From contig CACIWQ010000008.1 in assembly GCA_902590395.1 (NCBI GenBank), forward strand, positions 1 through 51,665: a stretch of DNA of 51,665 bases. The letters are read 5' to 3'. The position numbers and the translations under genes were made by a program. Source of the stretch: an uncultured Pelagibacteraceae bacterium (GTDB lineage Bacteria; Pseudomonadota; Alphaproteobacteria; Pelagibacterales; Pelagibacteraceae). The notes under the pieces are model-generated. The model searched no databases, was not told the origin of the DNA, and worked only from the letters and a program-made list of their open reading frames with translations. Shown here piece by piece: positions 16,820 to 25,315 of the stretch (positions are counted from its first letter, which is position 1; each line of letters starts with the position of its first letter).

Positions 16820-17746
16820 ATGAGTAAAATATTAGTTACTGGTGGTGGTGGTTTTTTGGGTAGAGAAACTATTAATGTACTTTCAAAAATGGGTCATGAA
16901 GTTGTTTGCTTTGATATTACTTCAATTGACAGTGAAAAAGACAAGAAACTGCCTTATAAAAAGATTTGGGGAAGTATATTAAATCCTTTCGACATTGATA
17001 AAGCCATTAAGGGTTGTGAAACAGTTATTCATCTAGCTGCTTTGGTCGGTGTCGAAATTACAGAAAAAAGAAGCTTACAATGCCTACATATTAACATTCG
17101 AGGAACATCAAACGTATTGGACTCCGCAGTAAAGAATAAAGTTAAAAAAATAATTTTTTCATCTTCTTCGGAAGTTTATGGTGAACAAAAAAAAATACCA
17201 ATTTCGGAAGACGCTATTCTTACGCCTAAATCTAATTATGGTATTAGTAAAATAGCAGGTGAAGAGTATGTAAGGGCTTATAGTCAAATCTATGATTTAA
17301 AATTTAATATATGTAGATTTTTTAATTTATATGGATTGGGCCAAAAAGAAGATTTTGTGATACCAAAATTTGCTAAAGCTATAAGAAATGGAAACTCGAT
17401 TAAAGTATATGGAGATGGAAAACAAATTAGAGCATATTGTCATGTAAATGATGCGGCTAATGGTATTGCTGGCATTCTTAAAAAAGGTAAAGAAAATACC
17501 GTATACAATGTTGGTAACGATTCAGAGCCAATCTCAGTAATTGATTTAGCTAAAAAAATGGTAAAAGTTTCTAACAAAAAAATAAAAATTGAAAAAATTT
17601 CTTTTGAAAAAAGTGATAGAAAAAAAACTAGAGAAATTTTTCATAGGCAACCAAATGTAGAAAAACTAAAAAAACAAACAAATTATACTCCCAAAATTAA
17701 ATTGGAAAGTGGAATTAAAGAAATTTTAAACTCTAAGAATTATTAG
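16820..17746 (+). CDS. NAD-dependent nucleotide-sugar epimerase/dehydratase
   Basis: 308-residue extended short-chain dehydrogenase. The NAD loop TGGGGFLG is at 7-14, SSSSEVYG at about 114-121 holds the catalytic Ser, and Y140/K144 form the Y-x3-K of NYGISK. FFNLYGLGQ and IRAYCHVNDAA resemble UDP-glucose/UDP-GlcNAc 4-epimerases. It probably acts on the uronic acid product of the preceding dehydrogenase, but the exact substrate cannot be read from sequence. It starts 2 bases after the dehydrogenase stop and is followed after 1 base by the cytidylyltransferase, so the three form one transcript. Confidence 0.85.
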   Translation: MSKILVTGGGGFLGRETINVLSKMGHEVVCFDITSIDSEKDKKLPYKKIWGSILNPFDIDKAIKGCETVIHLAALVGVEITEKRSLQCLHINIRGTSNVLDSAVKNKVKKIIFSSSSEVYGEQKKIPISEDAILTPKSNYGISKIAGEEYVRAYSQIYDLKFNICRFFNLYGLGQKEDFVIPKFAKAIRNGNSIKVYGDGKQIRAYCHVNDAANGIAGILKKGKENTVYNVGNDSEPISVIDLAKKMVKVSNKKIKIEKISFEKSDRKKTREIFHRQPNVEKLKKQTNYTPKIKLESGIKEILNSKNY

Positions 17747-17747
17747 A

Positions 17748-18485
17748 ATGAAAGTTGTTGCAATAGTACAAGCAAGATCAAATTCGGTTAGATTGCCTGG
17801 AAAAGTTATGAAACAAATTTGTGGTATTCCTATGATTGGTCTTTTATTAAAAAGATTATCACTTTCAAGAAAGATCGATGAAATTGTAGTTGCAACATCG
17901 AACCATAAAAGTAATGAAAAACTTTTAAAATATATTCAAAAAGAAAAATATCATTTTTTTGTTGGGAGTGAAGCTAATGTTTTAGAGCGATATTATAATG
18001 CTGCAATAAAATATAAAGCTGATGCTGTAGTTAGAGTAACTGCCGATAATCCCTTAACTGATCCGAAATTAGTGGACTATTTTGTAGAAACTTTTCAAAA
18101 TAGTAAAAAAGATTATGTTTCTTCAGGAAGTCCTCCCACTTTCCCGATAGGTTTAACTGTCGAGGTAATAAGCTTTCCTTCATTAAAGAGATGTTACAAA
18201 TTGGCTGAAAGTGATTTTGATAAAGAACACGTTACTACATATTTAAAAAAATCTGGAAAATTTAGTATGTTAAATATTCAGAGTGACAAAGATTACTCAA
18301 ATCAAAGATTAACAGTTGATGAAGAAGATGATTTTCAAGTAATTAAGTCAGTGTTTGAATATTTTCAGCCAAATATAAATTTTGATTGGAAAAAAATTCA
18401 AGAATTAATTAATCAAAGGCCAGAAATTTTTGAAAAAAATAAACACGTTTCACAAAAATACTTCAAAAAAAACAATCTTAATTAA
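17748..18485 (+). CDS. SpsF/NeuA-like cytidylyltransferase family protein
   Basis: 245-residue GT-A-fold nucleotidyltransferase. It starts with VVAIVQARSNSVRLPGKVM, the R-x3-R-x-P-x-K nucleotide loop of CMP-sugar synthetases, and has VRVTADNPLTDP with the metal-binding Asp. It belongs to the SpsF branch, whose members often lie in operons for nonulosonic acids and other surface sugars. The last 40 residues are a family-typical tail with DEEDDFQVIKSVFEYF. No NeuB-like synthase or NeuC-like epimerase is present nearby, so the activated sugar is unknown. Its stop abuts that of the convergent gene. Confidence 0.8.
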   Translation: MKVVAIVQARSNSVRLPGKVMKQICGIPMIGLLLKRLSLSRKIDEIVVATSNHKSNEKLLKYIQKEKYHFFVGSEANVLERYYNAAIKYKADAVVRVTADNPLTDPKLVDYFVETFQNSKKDYVSSGSPPTFPIGLTVEVISFPSLKRCYKLAESDFDKEHVTTYLKKSGKFSMLNIQSDKDYSNQRLTVDEEDDFQVIKSVFEYFQPNINFDWKKIQELINQRPEIFEKNKHVSQKYFKKNNLN

Positions 18486-18833
18486 TCACGAAATTTTATA
18501 TATGCCTGTAAGCATATCTTTAACTGAGCTTACAGCTTCGAATCTTAAAGCGGGATTTAATATCTTCTCACTAAGTCCTTGATTTCCTAAAGTTGCATAA
18601 ATCTCTCCCAATAAATTATATATTTTATCTTCTTGCTTGAATTCTAATGCAATCAACAAAGTATCAATTGCAATGTAGTATAATTTATTCATATAAAAAA
18701 TTTTGCTTCTTAAAAAAAGATATTCAGGATTTTTATGAAATTCTGATCCGAGTTTCGAAAGTTCCAATTGTGCCTGATCTATTTTTTTTGAAATTATTAA
18801 TTTATCAATTTCGTCAAGTTTAATTTCATTCAT
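18486..18833 (-). CDS. Small TPR-like protein
   Basis: 115 residues from the ATG at 18833 (MNEIKLDEIDKLIISKKIDQAQLELSKLG). A longer in-frame extension reaches back into the upstream gene but is unlikely; the chosen start overlaps that gene's stop by 8 bases, the usual coupling here. The sequence reads as two to three helical hairpins of tetratricopeptide type (LFLRSKIFYMNKLYYIAIDTLLIALEF, then IYNLLGEIYATLGN). No enzyme motif is visible. It may scaffold the exostosin-like protein encoded just upstream. I do not recognise a named family. Confidence 0.6.
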   Translation of the reverse strand: MNEIKLDEIDKLIISKKIDQAQLELSKLGSEFHKNPEYLFLRSKIFYMNKLYYIAIDTLLIALEFKQEDKIYNLLGEIYATLGNQGLSEKILNPALRFEAVSSVKDMLTGIYKIS

Positions 18834-19716
18834 TTGCAATTTTCCTTGAAATAAAATTTTGAAGCTCTTTTTTGTAATTGCTCCACCAGATCTTACAATC
18901 ATTTTTTTTTTTTATAATTTTACTATTATCCCATGCTCCAATTATATTTTTTGCTTCTTGCCACTTATCAACTTTTAAAAATGGATTGCTGGGAAATAAA
19001 CGATCATAATATTTATATGAATTTTCAACAATAGGAATACATTCGCATTCCAATGCTTCGTATAATCTATAAGTCTCTGGATGAACAAATCCGTTTGGGC
19101 ATGGAATAAATGTTGTTGAAGATAAAATTTCACTCATTTCTTCAACTTCTATTATCTTCTCGTTAAAATTTTTTGTCTTATAGAAAAAAGAAGGTTCTAT
19201 GTTTGAAAGCTGAAATAACAAATCGTGTCTACTTGATTTATGCGGGGTTCCGATAAAAGCCCACTTATATTTCCTATCATTTTTTTTGTTTTTTAGTACA
19301 ACACCAGATTTATACCCAATTGGTAAACAATTTACTTTTTCATTATTAAAATATCTATTTGTGCAAAAAGCCTTCCATACAAAATTACAATTGTTATAAA
19401 TTGGGCTTAAATCATGTCTGCCCGATTCATCTCCTAAATGTATTAAAAAAACCTTAGAACAAATCAATTTTAATTTTGTGTAAAGATCATTTTTTTTTTC
19501 AACGCTTGAGTCTACTATTATTAAAACATCGCCGCTGTCTATGTCTTTTTCACTTTCAATTTTTTGATATTGAATTTTTTCTAACAGGTAAAAAATCCAT
19601 TTATCTGAATAATGTTTATGATAAATTCCCCACTTGTGGTCAAAAACATCTTCCTTGTTAGGATCGTTTGAAGTAGGTGTTATCTGGTTGTGAGTGTTCC
19701 AAAATAATTTAATCAT
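18826..19716 (-). CDS. Exostosin-like (GT47-type) family protein
   Basis: 296 residues. The C-terminal half contains CPNGFVHPETYRLYEALECECIPIVE, which matches the exostosin/GT-B donor-site pattern in which a Glu-rich turn binds the nucleotide sugar. The N-terminal half has alternating strands such as DVLIIVDSS and SKVFLIHLGDESGRHD. It probably transfers a sugar to a surface glycan; donor and acceptor are unknown. The gene lies only 14 bases after rpoD on the same strand, so it is probably expressed by read-through from the yqeY-dnaG-rpoD transcript. It overlaps the TPR gene by 8 bases. Confidence 0.65.
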   Translation of the reverse strand: MIKLFWNTHNQITPTSNDPNKEDVFDHKWGIYHKHYSDKWIFYLLEKIQYQKIESEKDIDSGDVLIIVDSSVEKKNDLYTKLKLICSKVFLIHLGDESGRHDLSPIYNNCNFVWKAFCTNRYFNNEKVNCLPIGYKSGVVLKNKKNDRKYKWAFIGTPHKSSRHDLLFQLSNIEPSFFYKTKNFNEKIIEVEEMSEILSSTTFIPCPNGFVHPETYRLYEALECECIPIVENSYKYYDRLFPSNPFLKVDKWQEAKNIIGAWDNSKIIKKKNDCKIWWSNYKKELQNFISRKIANE

Positions 19717-19730
19717 TAAAGATTAAAACT

Positions 19731-21644
19731 TTATTTTTCTAGAAAACTTTTCAGATGTTTAGATCTACTAGGGTGTTTAAGTTTTCTTAAGGCTTTTGCC
19801 TCAATCTGTCTTATTCTTTCTCTGGTCACAGAAAACTGTAAACCAACTTCTTCTAAAGTGTGATCGGTATTCATTCCAATACCAAAACGCATTCTAAGAA
19901 CTCTTTCTTCTCTTGGAGTAAGTGTTGCTAAAATTTTTGTAGTAGACTCTCCTAGATTTAATCTTATTGAAGCATCGAGTGGTTGTAATGCATTTTGATC
20001 TTCAATAAAATCTCCTAAACTGCTATCTTCTTCGTCACCAACTGGAGTTTCTAACGAAACAGGTTCTTTAGATATTTTTAAAACTTTTCTGACTCTATCT
20101 AAAGGCATGGCTAATTTCTTTGCAATTTCTTCTGGGGTAGGTTCACGCCCTGTTTCGCCTAATATCTGACGAGACGTTCTAACTATTTTGTTTATAGTTT
20201 CAATCATATGTACCGGTATTCTTATTGTTCTAGCTTGATCAGCTATTGATCTAGTTATAGCTTGTCTTATCCACCAGGTAGCATAAGTAGAAAATTTATA
20301 ACCTCTTTCATATTCAAATTTATCGACGGCTTTCATGAGGCCAATATTACCTTCCTGAATTAAATCTAAAAATTGCAAACCTCTGTTTGTATATTTTTTT
20401 GCAATAGATATTACCAATCGTAAATTGGCTTCGACCATTTCTTTTTTCGCAATCCTTGACTCCTTGTCGCCTTTGAGAATTCTATTAACTAGTTGTTTAA
20501 ACTCACCTACTGGCAATCCAATCTTTTTACTAAACTCAACTAATCTTTCTCTAGTTTCTGTAAATTCTTTATTTTTCTTCTTTAAAAAATTTTTCCACTG
20601 AGGATGGTCGTTAACGATTGATTTAAAATTTGGATTAATTTCATTTCCTAAGTAATACTTAAGAAATTCTTCTCTCGATATCTTGCTATCGAGCGCAGAT
20701 CTCATTAAAAAACCCTCTAAAGAAATAACTTTTTTATTTTCCTGGTAATGTGCCAGAACCCAATCTTCTAATACTGATGGATTAAGTTGAAGGCTTTTTA
20801 CTTTATCAATTAATTCATTTTTTATTTTTTTATAGCCTGTTTCTTTAGCTCTTGAAAATTTTCTATCATTTAAAGAGCATTGCAATTTTTCATTTTGATA
20901 TTTAATTAATTTAGAATAGTTTTTTGCAAGAATATTTATAGTTGATATTATTTTAGGTTTGATTTCTTCTTCCATCGCAGCAAGAGATGGATTAAATTCA
21001 TCTTCTTCGTTATATTCTTCGCCTTTTTTATCTTCTTTATCATCTTTATCTTCTTCTTTGGAATCTTTTGATTCTTTATTTAATTTATCAGTTTTATTAT
21101 CTGCTTGTTTTTTTTCATTTAACTTATTTTTTGCACGAATTATAGATTCTCCTTCCGATTCGATATCCATATAAGTAGAATCAATATCTATAATTTCTCT
21201 AACTAATAATTCATTTTTTTCTATTTTTTCTTTCCATTCAAAAATTTTTTTAGCAGTTAGAGGACTTTGTAAAAGAGCGCTAGTCATAACTGTTTTTCCT
21301 GCTTCAATTCTTTTTGCGATTGCAATTTCACCTTCTCTTGATAGAAGCTCTACACCTCCCATTTCCCTCAAATACATTCTTATTGGATCGTCACTTTTAT
21401 CTAGATCTGATCCTTTTTCATTATCAGCTGCTGTAGATTCTTTTTTTCTATTTACGCGAAAATCTGATTTTTGTTTAACGAGACTAACTTTATTGTCAAA
21501 GATGTGTAAAAATGCTTTTTCTATATTTTCTCGACTAAAATGTCTTTTTCCTAATGATTTACCTAATTCATCATAAGTTACAAAACCCCTGTGTATCGCT
21601 TTTTCTAATAATCTACCGAAAGATTTTGTAATTACTTTTTCCAC
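19731..21644 (-). CDS. rpoD: RpoD, primary sigma factor (sigma-70)
   Basis: 637-residue housekeeping sigma factor. Region 1.1 occupies about the first 75 residues. Region 1.2 begins [22 protein letters not shown] non-conserved insert follows that includes a run of about 45 Lys/Asp/Glu residues. Region 2 ([39 protein letters not shown]) binds core polymerase and the -10 element. Region 3 starts near [12 protein letters not shown], and region 4.2 ([27 protein letters not shown]) binds the -35. All core regions are intact. It is the third gene of yqeY-dnaG-rpoD, about 80 bases after dnaG, so it may also have its own promoter. Confidence 0.98.
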   Translation of the reverse strand: MEKVITKSFGRLLEKAIHRGFVTYDELGKSLGKRHFSRENIEKAFLHIFDNKVSLVKQKSDFRVNRKKESTAADNEKGSDLDKSDDPIRMYLREMGGVELLSREGEIAIAKRIEAGKTVMTSALLQSPLTAKKIFEWKEKIEKNELLVREIIDIDSTYMDIESEGESIIRAKNKLNEKKQADNKTDKLNKESKDSKEEDKDDKEDKKGEEYNEEDEFNPSLAAMEEEIKPKIISTINILAKNYSKLIKYQNEKLQCSLNDRKFSRAKETGYKKIKNELIDKVKSLQLNPSVLEDWVLAHYQENKKVISLEGFLMRSALDSKISREEFLKYYLGNEINPNFKSIVNDHPQWKNFLKKKNKEFTETRERLVEFSKKIGLPVGEFKQLVNRILKGDKESRIAKKEMVEANLRLVISIAKKYTNRGLQFLDLIQEGNIGLMKAVDKFEYERGYKFSTYATWWIRQAITRSIADQARTIRIPVHMIETINKIVRTSRQILGETGREPTPEEIAKKLAMPLDRVRKVLKISKEPVSLETPVGDEEDSSLGDFIEDQNALQPLDASIRLNLGESTTKILATLTPREERVLRMRFGIGMNTDHTLEEVGLQFSVTRERIRQIEAKALRKLKHPSRSKHLKSFLEK

Positions 21645-21725
21645 TTTATTTTCCTTTTTTAAAACTTTTATAACTAAATAGAGAAGATATATATAATAAC
21701 TAAAAAAAAAAAATCTATAGTTTAT

Positions 21726-23513
21726 TTACCCACTTTTTAATTGATTTCTAAGGGAAAGAAGTTCCGAATATAGCTTTTCATCTAGATTCAGAGAAACTTT
21801 TTCCTCTAAAAACTCTATTTTGTCTCTCAAATTAATTTTTTTGATTTCATTTACTATTTCATTAAATACTGAAAGTATTTCATCATCATTTTTATTTTTT
21901 AAAATAATCTTAATAGGAGCAAATGTATTTATTTGATTAAGAATAATTTTAAATTTATCCTCAAAATCTTCTGGTTGAATCTTTTTAATTTCAGAAGATT
22001 GATCAGATAACAAAAAATTTAAAATTTTTTGTTTAAACTCTTTCATAAGATCGCTTGAAAAGTCGATCTCTGAAATTAGCTCAATATTTTTTCTAAAGAG
22101 GTTTAAATAATTTATTATTAAATATAAAATTGAAAACTCTTTTAATTCTTTTTCAGTAAATTTATTTCGTAGATTAAATGTTTCTTTAGTTTTCTGAAGA
22201 GGATTTTTTATTCTTTTAAATTGAAAAAATTTATTTTCATTAATATTTAAATTTGGAGTTAGTTCATTAATTTTTTGTTTAAAGCTATTAAGATAATACT
22301 TGGCCAATGTTTTATCTTTTACTTCATTGCAAAGCGATTCTATTTTTTTTTCAAATAATGAAAGTGAGTGAGGATTAGTTTTGTCTAAATTCTGGTAGTA
22401 AGACTCCCAAATAAAATTGTCAATTTCTATTTTTTTATTTGCTAGATTTATAAATGAGTCTTTGCCTTTTTCAATTACAAAAGAATCTGGATCTAAATTT
22501 TCAGGTAAAGTTAAAAAATAGATTTTAAAATCTGGTTTCATCATTGGAAATAATCTTTCTGCTGCTCTCAAAGCAGCTTTCTGCCCACTAGCATCTCCAT
22601 CTAAACAAATAATTGGATTTTTAAAAAATCTCCAAATCAAATCTATTTGTCTTTCAGTCATGGCAGTTCCTAAATTTGCAACTGTGTTACAAATTCCAAA
22701 TTTGTGCAAACTAATAACATCCATATAACCTTCAACAATAAATACTTCTTCTTTTTCATTTTTAATTTTTCTTGCACTGTCAATATTATATAAATTGTTT
22801 CCTTTTTTATAAAATTCTGTCTCAGGAGAATTAATATATTTAGCAAAAGTTAATTGTGATATCGATCTGCCGCCTAGAGCAAAAACAGAACCATTTAAAT
22901 TTTTTACAGGAAAAATTATTCTATTTTTAAATCTATCTATATATTTTTTTTTATTCTCATCGTAATAATAAATTCCAGAAGATATAATTTGTTTTTCATC
23001 AAATTCTTCTTTAAGTTTCTCATAAAAATCATTTTTTGCATCCGAATATCCTAATTTAAAAAAAATTATTTCTTTTTGGGTTATTTTTCTTTTGTTTAAA
23101 TATTGAATGACCTCTGAATTTTTTCCTGAATTTAAATATTCATAACAGTAATTAGAATATTTTTCTAAAATAGCATTATATATTTTCCATCTATTTTGTT
23201 TTTCTTCGTCAAATTTTGTAAATTGATAAGGTTTCATACCAGCTTCGCTAGCAAGTGTCCTCACGGCTTCTCCAAATCTATAGTTTTTTATTTTCATCAA
23301 AAAATCAAATATATTTCCGTGTTCACCAGAACTGAAACAATGATAAAAACCTTTTTCATCATTAACTGTAAATGATGGTGTTTTTTCATTTGAAAAGGGT
23401 GATAAACCAACAAACTCTTTTCCGCGTTTTTTAAGCTTTACAGACTTACCAACGACCTGAGAAACTTTTAGCCTAAGTTTAATCTCTTCAATATACTCTT
23501 TTGGATATTTCAT
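21726..23513 (-). CDS. dnaG: DnaG primase with degenerate zinc-binding domain
   Basis: 595-residue primase that lays RNA primers at the replication fork. The Toprim catalytic core is intact: EGYMD at 261-265 and the metal-binding DGD at 305-307 (LDGDASGQKAA). A C-terminal helicase-interaction region follows from about 430. The N-terminal CHC2 zinc ribbon normally reads C-P-F-H ... C-F-x-C; here residues 38-41 are SPFS and 59-62 are CFSS, so three of four zinc ligands are replaced by Ser while the surrounding sequence (NEKTPSFTVNDEKGFYH, GEHGNIFDFLM) is kept. Zinc binding is therefore probably lost without loss of the fold. The gene overlaps yqeY by 4 bases. Confidence 0.96.
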   Translation of the reverse strand: MKYPKEYIEEIKLRLKVSQVVGKSVKLKKRGKEFVGLSPFSNEKTPSFTVNDEKGFYHCFSSGEHGNIFDFLMKIKNYRFGEAVRTLASEAGMKPYQFTKFDEEKQNRWKIYNAILEKYSNYCYEYLNSGKNSEVIQYLNKRKITQKEIIFFKLGYSDAKNDFYEKLKEEFDEKQIISSGIYYYDENKKKYIDRFKNRIIFPVKNLNGSVFALGGRSISQLTFAKYINSPETEFYKKGNNLYNIDSARKIKNEKEEVFIVEGYMDVISLHKFGICNTVANLGTAMTERQIDLIWRFFKNPIICLDGDASGQKAALRAAERLFPMMKPDFKIYFLTLPENLDPDSFVIEKGKDSFINLANKKIEIDNFIWESYYQNLDKTNPHSLSLFEKKIESLCNEVKDKTLAKYYLNSFKQKINELTPNLNINENKFFQFKRIKNPLQKTKETFNLRNKFTEKELKEFSILYLIINYLNLFRKNIELISEIDFSSDLMKEFKQKILNFLLSDQSSEIKKIQPEDFEDKFKIILNQINTFAPIKIILKNKNDDEILSVFNEIVNEIKKINLRDKIEFLEEKVSLNLDEKLYSELLSLRNQLKSG

Positions 23514-23971
23514 TGGGTTAACAAACCTTTTACTATTGTGTTTGCTTTAGAAAAATCAATTGAATCAGAATGTTTCTGTTTTAGTGAACCCATAATCTTT
23601 CCCATGTCTTTAAGACTTGAAGCACCTAAAGATTCTATTGCTTCCTTGCAAATTTTCCTAGTTTCATCTTCGCTGAGTTGCTTTGGAAGAAATGAATCTA
23701 TTATTTTTATCTCGGTCTCTTCTGCTTCGACCAGCTCTTGTCTTTCTCCCTTTTTGTATAAATCTACCGAATCCTGTCTCTGTTTTTTCATTTTGCGCAA
23801 AACTTTTATAATTTCAGGATCTTTAATGTCCTCTTTTTTTCCGCCAGATCTATTAGCAATATCGCTTTCTTTAATAGCCGCCAAAATTAACCTCAGGGTA
23901 GAAACCAAAGTTTTGTTTTTATCTTTTAGTGCAATATTAAACTGACTGCTTATTTTTTCTCGTAGTGACAT
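23510..23971 (-). CDS. yqeY: YqeY / GatB-like C-terminal domain protein
   Basis: 153-residue helical protein of the YqeY family, which resembles the tail domain of the GatB subunit of tRNA-dependent amidotransferase. Recognisable segments are LRLILAAIKESDIA, KKQRQDSVDLYKKGERQELVEAEETEIKIIDSFLPKQLSEDE and MGKIMGSLKQKHS near the end. The molecular role is not settled; tRNA binding is suggested by the GatB similarity. It heads the primase-sigma operon in the place that rpsU holds in E. coli and is coupled to dnaG by ATGA. It is divergent from carA. Confidence 0.92.
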   Translation of the reverse strand: MSLREKISSQFNIALKDKNKTLVSTLRLILAAIKESDIANRSGGKKEDIKDPEIIKVLRKMKKQRQDSVDLYKKGERQELVEAEETEIKIIDSFLPKQLSEDETRKICKEAIESLGASSLKDMGKIMGSLKQKHSDSIDFSKANTIVKGLLTQ

Positions 23972-24032
23972 GAATTATAAAAAGTCAATTTACTTCAAAC
24001 ATTAAAATTATCAAAAGAAAAAAAATTCTATC

Positions 24033-24061
24033 TTGACGATATAAATACTTTTTCATATGTT
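24033..24061 (+). promoter_or_regulatory. Candidate promoter of carAB
   Basis: TTGACG at 24033-24038 and TATGTT at 24056-24061 are spaced by 17 bases in the gap between divergent yqeY and carA. Transcription would begin near 24068, leaving a short leader of about 35 bases. No PyrR-type or attenuator hairpin is visible in that leader. Confidence 0.6.
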
Positions 24062-24103
24062 GCGCGAAATCATGTTTTATAGTAAAAGCCTTTAACTCAT
24101 GAG

Positions 24104-25315
24104 TTGTATTTGGTAGTAAAAACAAATTTAACGCATCAAATAAAAGATAATCTCAAAAAGATTAATCCCACAGGCATTTTAGTTTTAGAAGATGGCAGTT
24201 TTTTCAAAGGTAATGGATTCGGTTATGAAAGCACAATAACAGGAGAGGTTTGCTTTAACACTTCTATAACCGGTTATCAGGAAATAATATCAGATCCTTC
24301 TTATGCGGGACAAATAATCAATTTCACATTTCCTCACATCGGAAACGTTGGAACGAATAAAGATGATCATGAATCTGATAAAATTTGGACCAGAGGAGTA
24401 ATCTTTAATTCTGAAATCTCTAATCCATCAAATTATAGAGCTTTAAAACATTTAGATCACTGGCTTAAAAAGAATAAGATCGTAGGTATTACAGGTCTCG
24501 ATACTAGAAGTTTAACAAACTTTATTAGGGACAAAGGAGCTCCGAAAGGAACAATTTCATTTTCCAAAAAAGGAAAATTTAATATTAATAAATTAAAAAA
24601 ATTATCTACTAAGTGGAGTGGTTTAAAAAATTTAGATTTAGCTGGACAAGTTACAACAGAAAAAAATTATAAGTGGATAGGTTTTAAAACTTGGAAAAAA
24701 GAAAGTCGTTTTATAAAAAATAAAATTAAATCATTTAAAGTTGTTGCTGTGGACTATGGAATCAAAAAAAATATTCTAAGATATTTTTCTGATTTTAGAT
24801 GTGAAGTTGATATTGTTCCTTGTAAAATAAGTGCAGAAAAAATATTAAAGATGAAACCTGATGGCATTTTTTTATCTAATGGCCCTGGTGACCCAGCTGC
24901 AACGGGCAAGTATGCAATTGCAACTATCAAAAAGCTAATTAAAAAGAATATTCCTATTTTTGGAATTTGTCTTGGTCATCAAATACTTGCTTTAGCGCTT
25001 GGTGCAAAAACAAAAAAAATGAAGCTTGGTCACAGGGGAGCCAATCATCCTGTCAAAAATTTAATTAATGGTAATGTAGAAATTACATCTCAAAATCACG
25101 GTTTTGAAATTGTTAAAGAAAGTTTACCAAAGAATATTGAAATTACTCATAAATCGTTATTTGACGGATGCATTGAAGGAATAAGATTAAAAAACAAACC
25201 GGTTTTTTCTGTTCAATATCATCCGGAATCTAATCCTGGACCACAAGACAGCGTCTATCTATTTCAAGAATTTATCAACAGTATTAAAAAAAATGCCAAA
25301 AAGAAAAGATCTTAA
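24104..25315 (+). CDS. carA: CarA, carbamoyl-phosphate synthase small (glutaminase) subunit
   Basis: About 403 residues if started at TTG 24104. CarA hydrolyses glutamine and passes ammonia to CarB for arginine and pyrimidine synthesis. The N-terminal domain has [13 protein letters not shown] and [24 protein letters not shown]; the class I amidotransferase domain has Cys289 in GICLGHQ and the His373/Glu375 dyad in QYHPES. No in-frame ATG exists near the N-terminus, so the start must be TTG (24104 or 24110) or another rare codon, and the first 20 residues are uncertain. The 3' end overlaps carB by 23 bases. Confidence 0.95.
   Translation: MYLVVKTNLTHQIKDNLKKINPTGILVLEDGSFFKGNGFGYESTITGEVCFNTSITGYQEIISDPSYAGQIINFTFPHIGNVGTNKDDHESDKIWTRGVIFNSEISNPSNYRALKHLDHWLKKNKIVGITGLDTRSLTNFIRDKGAPKGTISFSKKGKFNINKLKKLSTKWSGLKNLDLAGQVTTEKNYKWIGFKTWKKESRFIKNKIKSFKVVAVDYGIKKNILRYFSDFRCEVDIVPCKISAEKILKMKPDGIFLSNGPGDPAATGKYAIATIKKLIKKNIPIFGICLGHQILALALGAKTKKMKLGHRGANHPVKNLINGNVEITSQNHGFEIVKESLPKNIEITHKSLFDGCIEGIRLKNKPVFSVQYHPESNPGPQDSVYLFQEFINSIKKNAKKKRS

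Noticed and set aside
18834-18902. N-terminal extension of the small TPR protein
   Set aside because: It runs deep inside the exostosin-like gene; the ATG at 18833 gives the usual short overlap and begins where the helical pattern starts.
23538-23945. 135-codon frame antisense to yqeY
   Set aside because: Composition follows from the Lys/Glu-rich coding strand; yqeY is a well-recognised family in a conserved operon.
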